Origin: an uncultured Clostridia bacterium
Lineage (GTDB): Bacteria > Bacillota > Clostridia > TANB77 > CAG-508
Direction of reading: 5' to 3'
Assembly (NCBI GenBank): GCA_934130025.1
Contig: CAKOXG010000017.1
Coordinates: 1 to 30,674 of the forward strand
Length of the DNA: 30,674 nt
Of this stretch, positions 1 through 7,025 are shown piece by piece; positions within the stretch are counted from its first letter, which is position 1; the number at the start of each line of letters is the position of its first letter. Position numbers and translations under genes: made by a program. Under the pieces are notes generated by a model. That model was not told the origin of the DNA, searched no databases, and saw only the letters and a list, made by a program, of their open reading frames with translations.

Positions 1-2
1 TA

Positions 3-662
3 TCGCATGATTTATGTTTAAATGATAGTCCGGCAACAATGTTAAATTTAAATGCTGGAGCTTATGGAATGAATTCAAATACTCATATTGCATTGTGTGA
101 TATTCAAATGTTTGCACATATTCCAAATTTTATATATCTTGCTCCAACAAGCAAAGAAGAATATTTACAAATGTTTAAATTTGCAACAGCACAGAAAAAA
201 CATCCGGTTGGAATACGTGTACCGGTTAAATTTATAGAAACAGGAGTAGAAGACACAACGGATTATTCTATTTACAACAAGAACAAGGTTGAAATTCGAG
301 GTGAAAAGGTTGCTATATTTGCTGTTGGTTCATTATTACCAATGGCAAAAGAAGTTGCAAAAAAGGTTAAGGAAGAATTAGGATTTGATATAACAGTTAT
401 AAATCCAAGATTCTTAACTGGATTAGATGTAGACTTGTTAAATGAGTTAAAGAAAAATCATCAATTAGTAATAACAATTGAGGATGGAGAATTAATGGGC
501 GGATATGGTCAAAATATTGCATCTTTCTATGGAATGGACGAAATGTTAGTAAAAAATTACGGAATATCAAAAGCATTCCATACAGATTTCGTAGCAGAAG
601 AATTATTAGCTGAAAATGGAATGTCGGTTAAGAATTTATTTAATGAAATAAAGAATATATAA
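3..662 (+). CDS. dxs: 1-deoxy-D-xylulose-5-phosphate synthase-like protein, C-terminal part (5' truncated)
   Basis: The reading frame is open from the left edge, so the N-terminal thiamine-diphosphate domain lies outside the window. The visible 219 residues cover the pyrimidine-binding and C-terminal transketolase domains. The start reads SHDLCLNDSPATM, aligning with the HDVAIQ segment of DXS, followed by NTH and DIQMFAHIPN in place of THxGxFDIAYLRxIPN, then IRVP, and later IEDGELMGGYGQNI. DXS condenses pyruvate and glyceraldehyde 3-phosphate into DXP, the first step of the MEP isoprenoid pathway, in the cytosol. Two signatures differ from textbook DXS: the DRAG motif reads LNAG and RYPRG reads RVPVK. 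This may therefore be a second, DXS-like paralogue with another substrate. The fold is secure; the exact reaction is not. No clear terminator follows it. Confidence 0.75.
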   Translation, partial: SHDLCLNDSPATMLNLNAGAYGMNSNTHIALCDIQMFAHIPNFIYLAPTSKEEYLQMFKFATAQKKHPVGIRVPVKFIETGVEDTTDYSIYNKNKVEIRGEKVAIFAVGSLLPMAKEVAKKVKEELGFDITVINPRFLTGLDVDLLNELKKNHQLVITIEDGELMGGYGQNIASFYGMDEMLVKNYGISKAFHTDFVAEELLAENGMSVKNLFNEIKNI

Positions 663-739
663 TAACTATCAATATAATATGTTGCTATTCAGAATAAGGA
701 ACGTAATAGGGCTGGTTAATTAGTAAAGGATGAAAAAGG

Positions 740-768
740 TTGCAAAGATAAACATAATGTGGTATAAT
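740..768 (+). promoter_or_regulatory. sigma-A type promoter of the 774-1254 unit
   Basis: The -35 box TTGCAA (740-745) and -10 box TATAAT (763-768) are separated by exactly 17 bases. Transcription would start near 775, which is the base of the first hairpin. Confidence 0.7.
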
Positions 769-773
769 ATACA

Positions 774-822
774 ATGATATGCAGTCGCATATCATTTGAC
801 TACTGGAAACGAATTCGTTTCC
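774..822 (+). promoter_or_regulatory. two perfect hairpins at the 5' end of the transcript
   Basis: Hairpin 1 (774-795) has a 9-bp perfect stem, ATGATATGC and GCATATCAT, around the loop AGTC, and sits at the predicted transcription start. Hairpin 2 (805-822) is an 18-base perfect palindrome, GGAAACGAATTCGTTTCC. As RNA it would fold as a 7-bp stem with an AAUU loop; as DNA it could bind a dimeric protein. Possible roles are mRNA 5' protection, an operator, or the first elements of a structured RNA. Confidence 0.6.
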
Positions 823-845
823 TACAAGAGAAAAGCGAGGAAAAT

Positions 846-1202
846 ATGGAATACGAAAGAGAAAACGATGCGATGATTTTAGTCCCTTACTATTTCAACG
901 GGGTTTGGCATGGTGCCAGATTGCCGTGGGAAGAGTACATGGCAATGGAGACCAAGGTCGAAGGTCTGGCAGCGAGAATCTGCCAGAATGGCATGAACAG
1001 CCTGTCCGAGGTGGAGCAGGCAGAATACGCTTTTTTGAATGCGATTGTAGAATCGCAAATGCTGTTCGCAAGCTCGGAGAGCTTGCGGAAGGCAATCACT
1101 GAAAAGAGAGTCGTGAAAGACACGGCTCTCGAAGCCATGATGGTGAAGCCTAAACCTGAAGGGGAAAAAGCTCACCAAAAGGTACCTGAAGACGAAGCGT
1201 AA
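846..1202 (+). CDS. hypothetical protein, 118 aa, high-GC orphan gene
   Basis: I do not recognise the family. The start at 846 is chosen because GAGG (837-840) lies five bases upstream. An in-frame ATG at 774 sits at the presumed transcription start, inside hairpin 1, with no ribosome site. The product is soluble and has no signal peptide or membrane segment. It has an aromatic N-terminal part (LVPYYFNGVWHGARLPWEEY), a probably helical Glu/Ala-rich middle, and a charged, Lys/Glu/Pro-rich tail. Roughly 40% of codons begin with G, as in real genes, and the stop lies 14 bases before the terminator stem. G+C by count is about 49%, against about 30% for neighbours, and the codons used (GCG, CTG, GTC, GAG, CGG) are foreign to the window. 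It is either a transferred gene or an ORF carried on a structured RNA. Confidence 0.5.
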   Translation: MEYERENDAMILVPYYFNGVWHGARLPWEEYMAMETKVEGLAARICQNGMNSLSEVEQAEYAFLNAIVESQMLFASSESLRKAITEKRVVKDTALEAMMVKPKPEGEKAHQKVPEDEA

Positions 1203-1216
1203 AGAGGACTCTACGG

Positions 1217-1254
1217 AAAAAAGCTGGGATGCTATCTTGCATCCTGGCTTTTTT
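1217..1254 (+). terminator. strong intrinsic terminator of the orphan unit
   Basis: The left arm 1217-1232 pairs with 1239-1254 over 16 bp (two G-U pairs) around a TATCTT loop. The A-run at the base of the left arm faces a T-run, so it may also work in the reverse direction. There is no terminator-like T-tract beyond the stem itself. Confidence 0.8.
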
Positions 1255-1314
1255 GCATTTATCGTGATTATATGTAATAGAATTAAATATAAAAAGAAAA
1301 AGGAATAAAGTGAT

Positions 1315-1875
1315 ATGGGGATAATAGAAATTGTATTATTAAGTTTTGGACTTGGGATGGATGCTTTTGCTGTTGCTGTTTGTAAAGGTATTGCTATGAA
1401 AAAGATGGATTGGAAGAGTGCAATAATTATAGGAACATATTTTGGAGGATTTCAGGCTATAATGCCTCTTATTGGATATGCACTTGGGAATACATTTGAA
1501 AATTTAATTATCAAAATAGATCATTGGATTGCATTTTTTCTTTTAGGAGCAATTGGAATAGATATGATAATAAATTCAATGAAAAAAGATGAAATACAAA
1601 ATGATAATATTGATGTGAAACATATGACCATATTAGCAATTGCAACAAGTATAGATGCCTTGGCGGTTGGAATTACCTTCTCTTTTTTGAAGGTTAATGT
1701 AATACTAGCGATTACACTTATAGGAATAATTACATTTATATTGTCTGTTATGGGAACAAAAATTGGAAATAGATTTGGTAGTAAATATGGGAAAATAGCA
1801 CAAGTATTAGGAGGAATAACACTGATATTGCTTGGAACCAATATATTATTTGAACACCTAGGAATATTTCATTAA
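1315..1875 (+). CDS. mntP: manganese efflux pump MntP
   Basis: The 186-aa product has the usual length and six-helix layout of the MntP (UPF0059/YebN) family, which exports Mn2+ across the cytoplasmic membrane. The protein shows the family's internal duplication. The first half has GLGMDAFAVAVCKG near residues 13-26, and the second half has ATSIDALAVGITF near residues 117-129; both carry the acidic residue in a helix required for metal transport. The ATG at 1315 follows a weak AAGGA ribosome site. In many bacteria mntP follows a yybP-ykoY manganese riboswitch, but the 60 bases upstream are too short for one. It lies between two terminators and is probably transcribed alone. Confidence 0.9.
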   Translation: MGIIEIVLLSFGLGMDAFAVAVCKGIAMKKMDWKSAIIIGTYFGGFQAIMPLIGYALGNTFENLIIKIDHWIAFFLLGAIGIDMIINSMKKDEIQNDNIDVKHMTILAIATSIDALAVGITFSFLKVNVILAITLIGIITFILSVMGTKIGNRFGSKYGKIAQVLGGITLILLGTNILFEHLGIFH

Positions 1876-1968
1876 ACCTAGAAGAATAAGAAGATAATAG
1901 ATATGAAACAATTCTTGAAAAGTGGCAAATGAAAAAGTAAATTATATTTTTAAAAGAACAGATTTTAG

Positions 1969-2001
1969 ATTCTTGAAAAAGTTTTTCAAGAATTATTTTT
2001 T
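1969..2001 (+). terminator. intrinsic terminator after mntP
   Basis: ATTCTTGAAAAA (1969-1980) and TTTTTCAAGAAT (1982-1993) are perfectly complementary, forming at least 9 bp around an AAAGTTT loop. A T-tract follows at 1996-2001. Confidence 0.75.
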
Positions 2002-2003
2002 CA

Positions 2004-2032
2004 TTGATATTTGTGCTGATTTGTGATATTAT
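2004..2032 (+). promoter_or_regulatory. sigma-A type promoter of the DUF5662 gene
   Basis: TTGATA (2004-2009) and TATTAT (2027-2032) are 17 bases apart, directly after the mntP terminator. Transcription would start near 2039, which rules out the in-frame GTG at 2023 as the translation start. Confidence 0.6.
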
Positions 2033-2064
2033 ATGCTAGACGGAAAGGAAAAGAGGAAATTTTA

Positions 2065-2616
2065 ATGTCAAGAAACATAATAACAAATGCTATAAAACAT
2101 TTTAACTTAATAAATAGGCACAGGTGGCTTGTATTTAAATTATGTTGTAAAGCTGGAATACCATATAGAGGCTTAGTTCATGATTTATCTAAATATTCTT
2201 TTACAGAATTTTGGGAATCAGCTAAATATTATAATGGAAATATGAGCCCGATATTGTTTGCTAAGAAAAAACAAGGGTACTCCAAAGCTTGGTTACATCA
2301 TAAGGGAAGGAACAAGCATCATGCAGAATATTGGTTTGATCCAATGTCCAAAAGGCCAATGCCAGTAATCCCATATAAATATACAGTTGAAATGATATGT
2401 GACAATTTAGCTGCTGGAATGGTTTATAACGGAAAACGTTGGAGAAAAGACACACAGCTAAAATATTGGGAAAAAAGAAAAGATGAAATGCCCCTAAATG
2501 AACAAAATAAAGCTATGATAACAGAGGCTTTTACACAAGTTAGCATTAATGGAATAGATAAAACAATTAATAAAGAAAATTTAAAAAGACTATATAAAAA
2601 ATACTGCGAGAAATAA
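2065..2616 (+). CDS. DUF5662 family protein
   Basis: The 183-aa product resembles the DUF5662 family of clostridial and phage genomes. Family-like blocks are KLCCKAGIPYRGLVHDLSKYS (near residues 26-46), FWESAKYYNGNMSP, GYSKAWLHHKGRNKHHAEYW and a C-terminal segment around MICDNLAAGMVY. The many conserved His and Asp residues (HDLSKY, LHHKGRNKHH) suggest a metal-binding, HD-like enzyme, but no function is established that I know of. The ATG at 2065 follows GGAAAAGAGGAAA at good spacing and lies about 26 bases after the predicted transcription start. No signal peptide is seen, so it is probably cytosolic. It could be cotranscribed with coaD. Confidence 0.8.
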   Translation: MSRNIITNAIKHFNLINRHRWLVFKLCCKAGIPYRGLVHDLSKYSFTEFWESAKYYNGNMSPILFAKKKQGYSKAWLHHKGRNKHHAEYWFDPMSKRPMPVIPYKYTVEMICDNLAAGMVYNGKRWRKDTQLKYWEKRKDEMPLNEQNKAMITEAFTQVSINGIDKTINKENLKRLYKKYCEK

Positions 2617-2644
2617 GAAAATAAGTAAACAACAGGAGAAGATT

Positions 2645-2670
2645 GGAATTGTTGTGAAAAACAAAATTCT
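2645..2670 (+). other. hairpin between the DUF5662 gene and coaD
   Basis: GAATT (2646-2650) plus TTGT (2652-2655) pair with ACAAAATTC (2661-2669) over 9 bp with one bulged G; a G-U pair (2645 and 2670) extends the stem. No T-tract follows, so it is not a standard terminator. It may be a processing or attenuating element. Confidence 0.3.
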
Positions 2671-2703
2671 CACTTTGTATCAAAAAAGAAAGGTAGGAAT
2701 CTA

Positions 2704-3168
2704 ATGATGAATAATGGATTTTATGCGGGAAGTTTTGACCCATTTACGAGTGGCCATATGCACGTTGTTAAAACTGCATCAAAGCTTTTTGATAGATTAG
2801 TTATTGGAATAGGAGATAACAATCAAAAGAAAAGAAAGTATAATAAGGATGTCATGAAAGCTGCAATAGAAAAAACTCTTGTTTCAGAGAAAATAAACAA
2901 TGTGGTAGTAGTAAATTATGAAGGCTTGTCTGTTGATGCAGCAAAAGATAATGAGTGTAACTTCCTAGTAAGAGGGATAAGGGATGATATGGATTATTAT
3001 TATGAAGAAAATATTGCAGAAATAAATGAAGAAATTTCGGGACTTGACACAATTTATATAAGGGCTGGCGTACTTGGAGGTATAAGTTCTAGTACGGTAA
3101 AAGAATTGTTTGCAAATGGAAAAGACATATCAAGATATGTTCCTGATGATGTTTTGAAAATAATGTGA
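2704..3168 (+). CDS. coaD: pantetheine-phosphate adenylyltransferase
   Basis: CoaD transfers AMP from ATP to 4'-phosphopantetheine to give dephospho-CoA, the fourth step of CoA synthesis, in the cytosol. The nucleotidyltransferase motif is at residues 9-18 (GSFDPFTSGH, with the catalytic-type His18). LVRGIRDDMDYYYEENIAEIN matches the family's RGLRxxxDFEYExQMAxMN block, and GGISSSTVKEL matches the ISSSxVRE C-terminal motif. The length of 154 aa fits the usual 155-165. Translation may start at the ATG at 2704 or the adjacent one at 2707; both lie after the AAAGGTAGG ribosome site. The sequence diverges from textbook CoaD in the middle, but the motif order is kept. rpiA follows after 49 bases. 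Confidence 0.85.
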   Translation: MMNNGFYAGSFDPFTSGHMHVVKTASKLFDRLVIGIGDNNQKKRKYNKDVMKAAIEKTLVSEKINNVVVVNYEGLSVDAAKDNECNFLVRGIRDDMDYYYEENIAEINEEISGLDTIYIRAGVLGGISSSTVKELFANGKDISRYVPDDVLKIM

Positions 3169-3217
3169 AAAACATTGAAAAATTAATATAAAGATGTGAA
3201 AATGGAGGAACCTATTG

Positions 3218-3916
3218 ATGGATTGGAAAAGAGAATTTATGCAGCAACCAATGTGGAAAGAAGAAATTAAAAATAGAGAACAGAAAGAGTGCATTGCAAA
3301 AAAAATGGCACAAAAGGTTAAGGATGGGGATGTAATTGGATTCGGCTCTGGCTCAACAGCGTATTTAACTGCAATAGAAATTGCAAAAAAGTGTGAAACA
3401 GAGGGAATAAAAATTACAGCTATTCCTACTTCAAAGGAAATTGAACTTTTATGTGCATATTTAAATGTGCCAACCGTTAGTATAGTTGAAAAAAGACCTG
3501 ATTGGTGTTTTGATGGTGCTGATGAAGTAGATAATGATAATTGGATGATAAAGGGAAGAGGAGCAGCTATGTTTAAGGAAAAATTGAACATAAAAACTGC
3601 TGAAAAAACTTATATTTTAATTGATGATTCTAAGTTAGTAAATAAATTGGGAACGAACTTTCCTGTTCCTGTTGAAATATATCCTGAAACAATAAATTAT
3701 GTTATGGAAGAATTGTACAAGATAGGTGCAAATAAACAAGAACTTAGAATGGCCCTAAAAAAGGATGGACCTGTTATAACAGAAAATGGCAACTTTATTA
3801 TAGATGTTAATTTTGAAAATATAACGCAGGATTTAGAAAAAAAATTGAAAAATATAACTGGGGTTGTAGAAACTGGATTATTTATAGGCTATAATGTAGA
3901 AATAATAAAGGCGTAA
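3218..3916 (+). CDS. rpiA: ribose-5-phosphate isomerase A
   Basis: RpiA interconverts ribose 5-phosphate and ribulose 5-phosphate in the pentose phosphate pathway. Hallmarks are the phosphate loop GSGST (43-47), DGADEVD (99-105, with the catalytic-type Asp and Glu), KGRGAA (112-117, where most homologues read KGxGGA) and a later ENGN. The ATG at 3218 lies nine bases after GGAGG; a TTG at 3215 is less likely. The product is 232 aa, slightly longer than usual because of a charged extension of about 20 residues at the N-terminus. It ends 33 bases before the first glycosyltransferase, so the polysaccharide locus may be read from the same transcript. Confidence 0.93.
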   Translation: MDWKREFMQQPMWKEEIKNREQKECIAKKMAQKVKDGDVIGFGSGSTAYLTAIEIAKKCETEGIKITAIPTSKEIELLCAYLNVPTVSIVEKRPDWCFDGADEVDNDNWMIKGRGAAMFKEKLNIKTAEKTYILIDDSKLVNKLGTNFPVPVEIYPETINYVMEELYKIGANKQELRMALKKDGPVITENGNFIIDVNFENITQDLEKKLKNITGVVETGLFIGYNVEIIKA

Positions 3917-3949
3917 ATGTATTTGTGGTTTGGAAAGGAATCTATTAAT

Positions 3950-5068
3950 ATGAAGAAAATATTGTTTAGCGCTGTGTCTCTCGATGTTGGAGGAATAGAA
4001 ACGGCACTTGTAACATTATTAAATCATTTGGCAAATGAAAAAGAAAATGAAGAATATAAATATGAAATAACACTTTTTTTAGAAAAAAAAGAAGGAATAT
4101 TTTTAAATGAAATAGACGAAAGAATACAAATAAAAGAATATGTGCCTAGTAAACTAAAATTAGCTCTGATAAGGAAATTAATAAACTTTATAAAGCAAAC
4201 AATGCTAAGGATTAAGTATAAAGAAAAATTTGATTTTTCTTGTGCTTATGCAACTTATTCTAAACCAGCATCATTTGTCGCAAGGAACGGATCGAAAAAC
4301 TCATGTTTATGGATTCATTTAGATTATCTTGAATTTTTTAATAATAACAAAAATGAAGTTATAAAATTCTTTGAAGGTATAAAACTAAAGGAGTTCCAGC
4401 ATATAGTGTGTGTGTCTGAAAAATGCAAAGAGAGCTTTTTAAAGGTTTTTCCTTATGAAGAAAGTAAAACAATACATATAAACAACCTTATAAATTATAA
4501 GAAAATCATAAAAATGTCGAATGAGAAGATTGATAATAAATTTGAAAATAAAAATATTGTAACATTTATAAATATAGGAAGACAGGAAGAAGGGCAAAAG
4601 AGATTATCTAGACTAATTAAAGCATGCGATTTACTTCAGAAGGATGATACAACTAAGGGAAAATTCAGGTTAGTTCTAATTGGAGATGGAATAGATTCTG
4701 AAAAATATAAAGAAATGATAAAGACATATGGCCTAGAAAAAAATATAGAAATGCTGGGAAAGAAGAAAAACCCTTATCCATACCTAAAAATGTCCGATTG
4801 CCTTGTGCTGTGCTCTAGTTATGAGGGGTACCCTGTTGTTTATGTTGAAAGCATGGTTCTTAATAAACCAATAATTACAACATATGTGTCTGGAACAAAA
4901 GAGGTTCAAGATGAAAATTACGATGTAATGGTTGTTCAACATAATGAACAAGATTTGTTTGTAGCCATGAAGAATTTTATTAAGGGCAATGAAGAAAAAA
5001 AATCCACAGAATTTGACCCAGAGAAATATAATAAAGATATAATGAAAAAGCTTGAAAAAATGATTTAG
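3950..5068 (+). CDS. glycosyltransferase family 4 protein
   Basis: This 372-aa protein is a GT-B fold, retaining GT4-type enzyme of the cytoplasmic face, transferring a sugar from a nucleotide donor to the growing glycan. The N-terminal half has the acceptor-domain signature SLDVGGIETALVTLLNHL. The C-terminal half has NIGRQEEGQKRLSRLI and the donor-binding EX7E element, Glu292 and Glu300 in EGYPVVYVES. The ATG at 3950 follows GGAAAGGA; an in-frame ATG at 3917, directly after the rpiA stop, lacks a ribosome site. A frameshifted GT2 gene follows after 11 bases. The sugar cannot be told from sequence. Confidence 0.85.
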   Translation: MKKILFSAVSLDVGGIETALVTLLNHLANEKENEEYKYEITLFLEKKEGIFLNEIDERIQIKEYVPSKLKLALIRKLINFIKQTMLRIKYKEKFDFSCAYATYSKPASFVARNGSKNSCLWIHLDYLEFFNNNKNEVIKFFEGIKLKEFQHIVCVSEKCKESFLKVFPYEESKTIHINNLINYKKIIKMSNEKIDNKFENKNIVTFINIGRQEEGQKRLSRLIKACDLLQKDDTTKGKFRLVLIGDGIDSEKYKEMIKTYGLEKNIEMLGKKKNPYPYLKMSDCLVLCSSYEGYPVVYVESMVLNKPIITTYVSGTKEVQDENYDVMVVQHNEQDLFVAMKNFIKGNEEKKSTEFDPEKYNKDIMKKLEKMI

Positions 5069-5079
5069 GAGGGCTTGAA

Positions 5080-6028
5080 ATGAAAATAGATGTAATAGTA
5101 CCTATATATAATGTAGAAAACCAACTAAAAAGGTGCATCGAGTCATTATTAAAGCAGAATGCAGAAAATTTGGATGTACATATTATACTTGTAAATGATG
5201 GTGCAACTGATAATTCACGGTAACATTGCAAAAGAATATGCCGAAAAATTTTCAAGGCAAATTACATATTTGAAAAAAGAAAATGGCGGTCTTTCAGATG
5301 CTAGAAATTATGGGCTGGAATATACAAGTGGGGATTATATTGCATTTGTTGATTCTGACGATTATATAAGCGAAAATCTATATGCAAATTTGCTTCCATA
5401 TATGAATGAAAAGTATGACATGGTTAAAATAAAGATTGAATTAGTTGGAGAAGATGGCAAAACTATAAAGAAGAATGAAAGCCCGGAATTTAAAGATAAA
5501 AATGGAGAAGAAGCTTTTGAAATACTATATAAAACTGATGTGATGACAGAGGTTGCATGGGGCTATATTTATAGAAGAGATTTTTGGATGAAAAATAATT
5601 TTAAATTTGCAAAGGGAATGTACCATGAGGATTTTGGGCTTATCCCGATAATCATACTAAATGCCAAAAAGGTTGCTTCTAGCCTGGTCGGAACATATTT
5701 TTACGTGCAAACAGAACATAGCATTACAAGAGGAAATCCTGAAAGAAAATGCAAAATGGCGGATGATCTGATTTTGCACTATGATAATATGTTAAAGACG
5801 ATAGAAAATATGGATATTTCAAAGCATTCAAAAGAAAATATAAAGATATATTATACGAATTGCTTAATACTTGAAACTGATAATTTAAATGGTAAATTAA
5901 GAAAAGATTATATAAAAAAACTTAAAGAAAGAAAGCTGAGCAATAATATAAAACCAAGAAATCTAAAACAAATATTAAAAAAAATGTTACTTAACATGAG
6001 TGTAGAATTATATTTAAGTTTAAGATGA
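5080..6028 (+). pseudogene. glycosyltransferase family 2 gene with a single-base frameshift
   Basis: A well-placed ATG after AGGAGGG opens a GT2 protein (IDVIVPIYNV ... IILVNDGATDNS) that hits TAA at 5221. The rest continues in the next frame, from GNIAKEYAEKF through ENGGLSDARNYG and the VDSDDY DXD motif to 6028. Removing one base, best C5218, joins 46 and 269 residues into a 315-aa protein. That protein is collinear with the intact neighbour at 6044, where KSGEIAQDF matches NS-GNIAKEY. The remaining frame is undamaged, so the lesion is very recent or a sequencing or assembly error. A restart at the ATG pair at 5195 has no ribosome site and would lose the nucleotide-binding N-terminus. Confidence 0.8.
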
Positions 6029-6043
6029 AGGAAAGGATGAAGG

Positions 6044-7000
6044 ATGATAAAGGTTAGTGTTGTAGTTCCAATATTTAACGTAGAAGAATACCTCGAAAGA
6101 TGTGTTAAATCTCTTTTGAATCAGACTTTGGATGATATAGAAATAATACTTGTAAATGATGGCTCTAAAGATAAATCTGGAGAAATTGCACAAGATTTTT
6201 CCAACAAATACCCAGAAAAAATAATATATGTAGAAAAGAAGAATGGTGGACTATCAGATGCAAGAAATTATGGAATGAAATTTGCAACAGGAGAATATAT
6301 TGCCTTTTTAGATTCCGATGATTACATAGAAAAAGAAGCATATGAGGAAATGTATAGAATTGCAAAAAAGGATGATAGCGATCTTGTTGAATGTGATTTT
6401 GTATGGGAATACCCTAAAAAAATTAGAAAAGATGAACAGATTAAATATACAAATAAAAAAGAACTGTTGGCTTTTATAAGGGTAGTAGCTTGGAATAAAC
6501 TAATAAGAAGAAAAATATTGGTGGATAACCATATAGAATTTCCAAAAGGGTTAAGATACGAAGATGTTGAGTTTACATATATGCTCATCCCACATATACA
6601 TAATTTTTCTTATATAAATAAGTTTTTTGTTCATTATACTCAAAGGAACAATTCAATTGCAAATGTGCAAAATGAGAAAACGGCTGAGATATTTACCATT
6701 TTGGATAATGTTATTAAATATTACAAAGACAATGGGCTATATGATGAGTATGAAGAAGAACTAGAATATAATTATGCAAGATACTTACTTTGCAGCTCAT
6801 TAAAAAGAATTTGTAAAATACAGGACAAACCAAAAAGAGAAGAACTAATAAATAAAACCTGGGATAATTTAACCTCTAAATATCCTGAATGGAAAAACAA
6901 TGAGATATTAAAAAATACTAATCTAAATAAAAATAAATATATGAGATCAATAAATAAAACAACTTATAAAATTTATACAAAATTATTTAGAATTATATAA
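6044..7000 (+). CDS. glycosyltransferase family 2 protein
   Basis: This is a 318-aa GT-A fold enzyme of the SpsA/CpsI-like GT2 group. The nucleotide-sugar binding start is VSVVVPIFNVEEYLERCVKSLLNQT, followed by VNDGSKDKS, then KNGGLSDARNYG and the metal-binding DXD motif LDSDDY (Asp90, Asp92 and Asp93). GLRYEDVEFTYML near residue 180 is the usual catalytic ED-containing segment. The C-terminal third is basic and helical, probably lying on the membrane. It is a close paralogue of the frameshifted gene immediately upstream, suggesting tandem duplication. It likely acts in the cytoplasm on a lipid-linked glycan; donor and acceptor are unknown. The ribosome site is GGAAAGGATGAAGG. Confidence 0.87.
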   Translation: MIKVSVVVPIFNVEEYLERCVKSLLNQTLDDIEIILVNDGSKDKSGEIAQDFSNKYPEKIIYVEKKNGGLSDARNYGMKFATGEYIAFLDSDDYIEKEAYEEMYRIAKKDDSDLVECDFVWEYPKKIRKDEQIKYTNKKELLAFIRVVAWNKLIRRKILVDNHIEFPKGLRYEDVEFTYMLIPHIHNFSYINKFFVHYTQRNNSIANVQNEKTAEIFTILDNVIKYYKDNGLYDEYEEELEYNYARYLLCSSLKRICKIQDKPKREELINKTWDNLTSKYPEWKNNEILKNTNLNKNKYMRSINKTTYKIYTKLFRII

Positions 7001-7025
7001 AAACTAAGAAAGGACGAAATAAGAA

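Larger units (their letters stand above)
774..1254 (+). ncRNA. candidate hairpin-rich structured transcript (alternative or addition to the ORF it contains)
   Basis: Promoter and terminator define a transcript of about 480 nt. Besides the two leader hairpins it holds many local inverted repeats. Their positions are 898-927 (13 bp with one bulge and three G-U pairs), 965-987 (8 bp), 1000-1021 (8 bp, one bulge), 1040-1057 (7 bp), 1067-1087 (9 bp, 3-nt loop), 1106-1130 (10 bp, one G-U), 1141-1177 (about 8 bp with a bulge), 1198-1215 (about 6 bp with a mismatch) and the terminator. A 9-bp stem with a 3-nt loop is unlikely by chance in so short a stretch. Raised G+C in an AT-rich genome is a usual sign of structured RNA. 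Against a purely noncoding reading, the ORF inside has coding-like codon composition. I match it to no RNA class I know. Confidence 0.35.

Noticed and set aside
879..1178. Long antisense reading frames over the orphan ORF
   Set aside because: They lack ribosome sites and promoters on the minus strand and follow from the higher G+C, which lowers stop frequency in all frames.
774..1254. Identification as a known large RNA (RNase P, tmRNA, SRP RNA, OLE)
   Set aside because: I see none of the RNase P core (GAGGAAAGTCC, ACAGAA), no tmRNA tRNA-like ends and no SRP Alu core. The nearby dxs-like gene recalls the isoprenoid context of OLE RNA, but the length and the internal ORF do not fit and I cannot match any conserved OLE sequence.
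1255..1314. yybP-ykoY manganese riboswitch before mntP
   Set aside because: Only 60 AT-rich bases separate the terminator from mntP, without the conserved riboswitch loops.
2023..2064. GTG at 2023 as start of the DUF5662 gene
   Set aside because: It overlaps the predicted -10 box and precedes the transcription start; the ATG at 2065 has a good ribosome site.
5212..5224. Programmed ribosomal frameshifting
   Set aside because: There is no slippery heptamer, no internal Shine-Dalgarno and no stem-loop directly after the shift site.
5195..6028. Independent shorter GT2 gene starting at 5195
   Set aside because: It has no ribosome site, its first eight residues are out-of-frame sequence of the normal GT2 N-terminus, and the nucleotide-binding start is missing.
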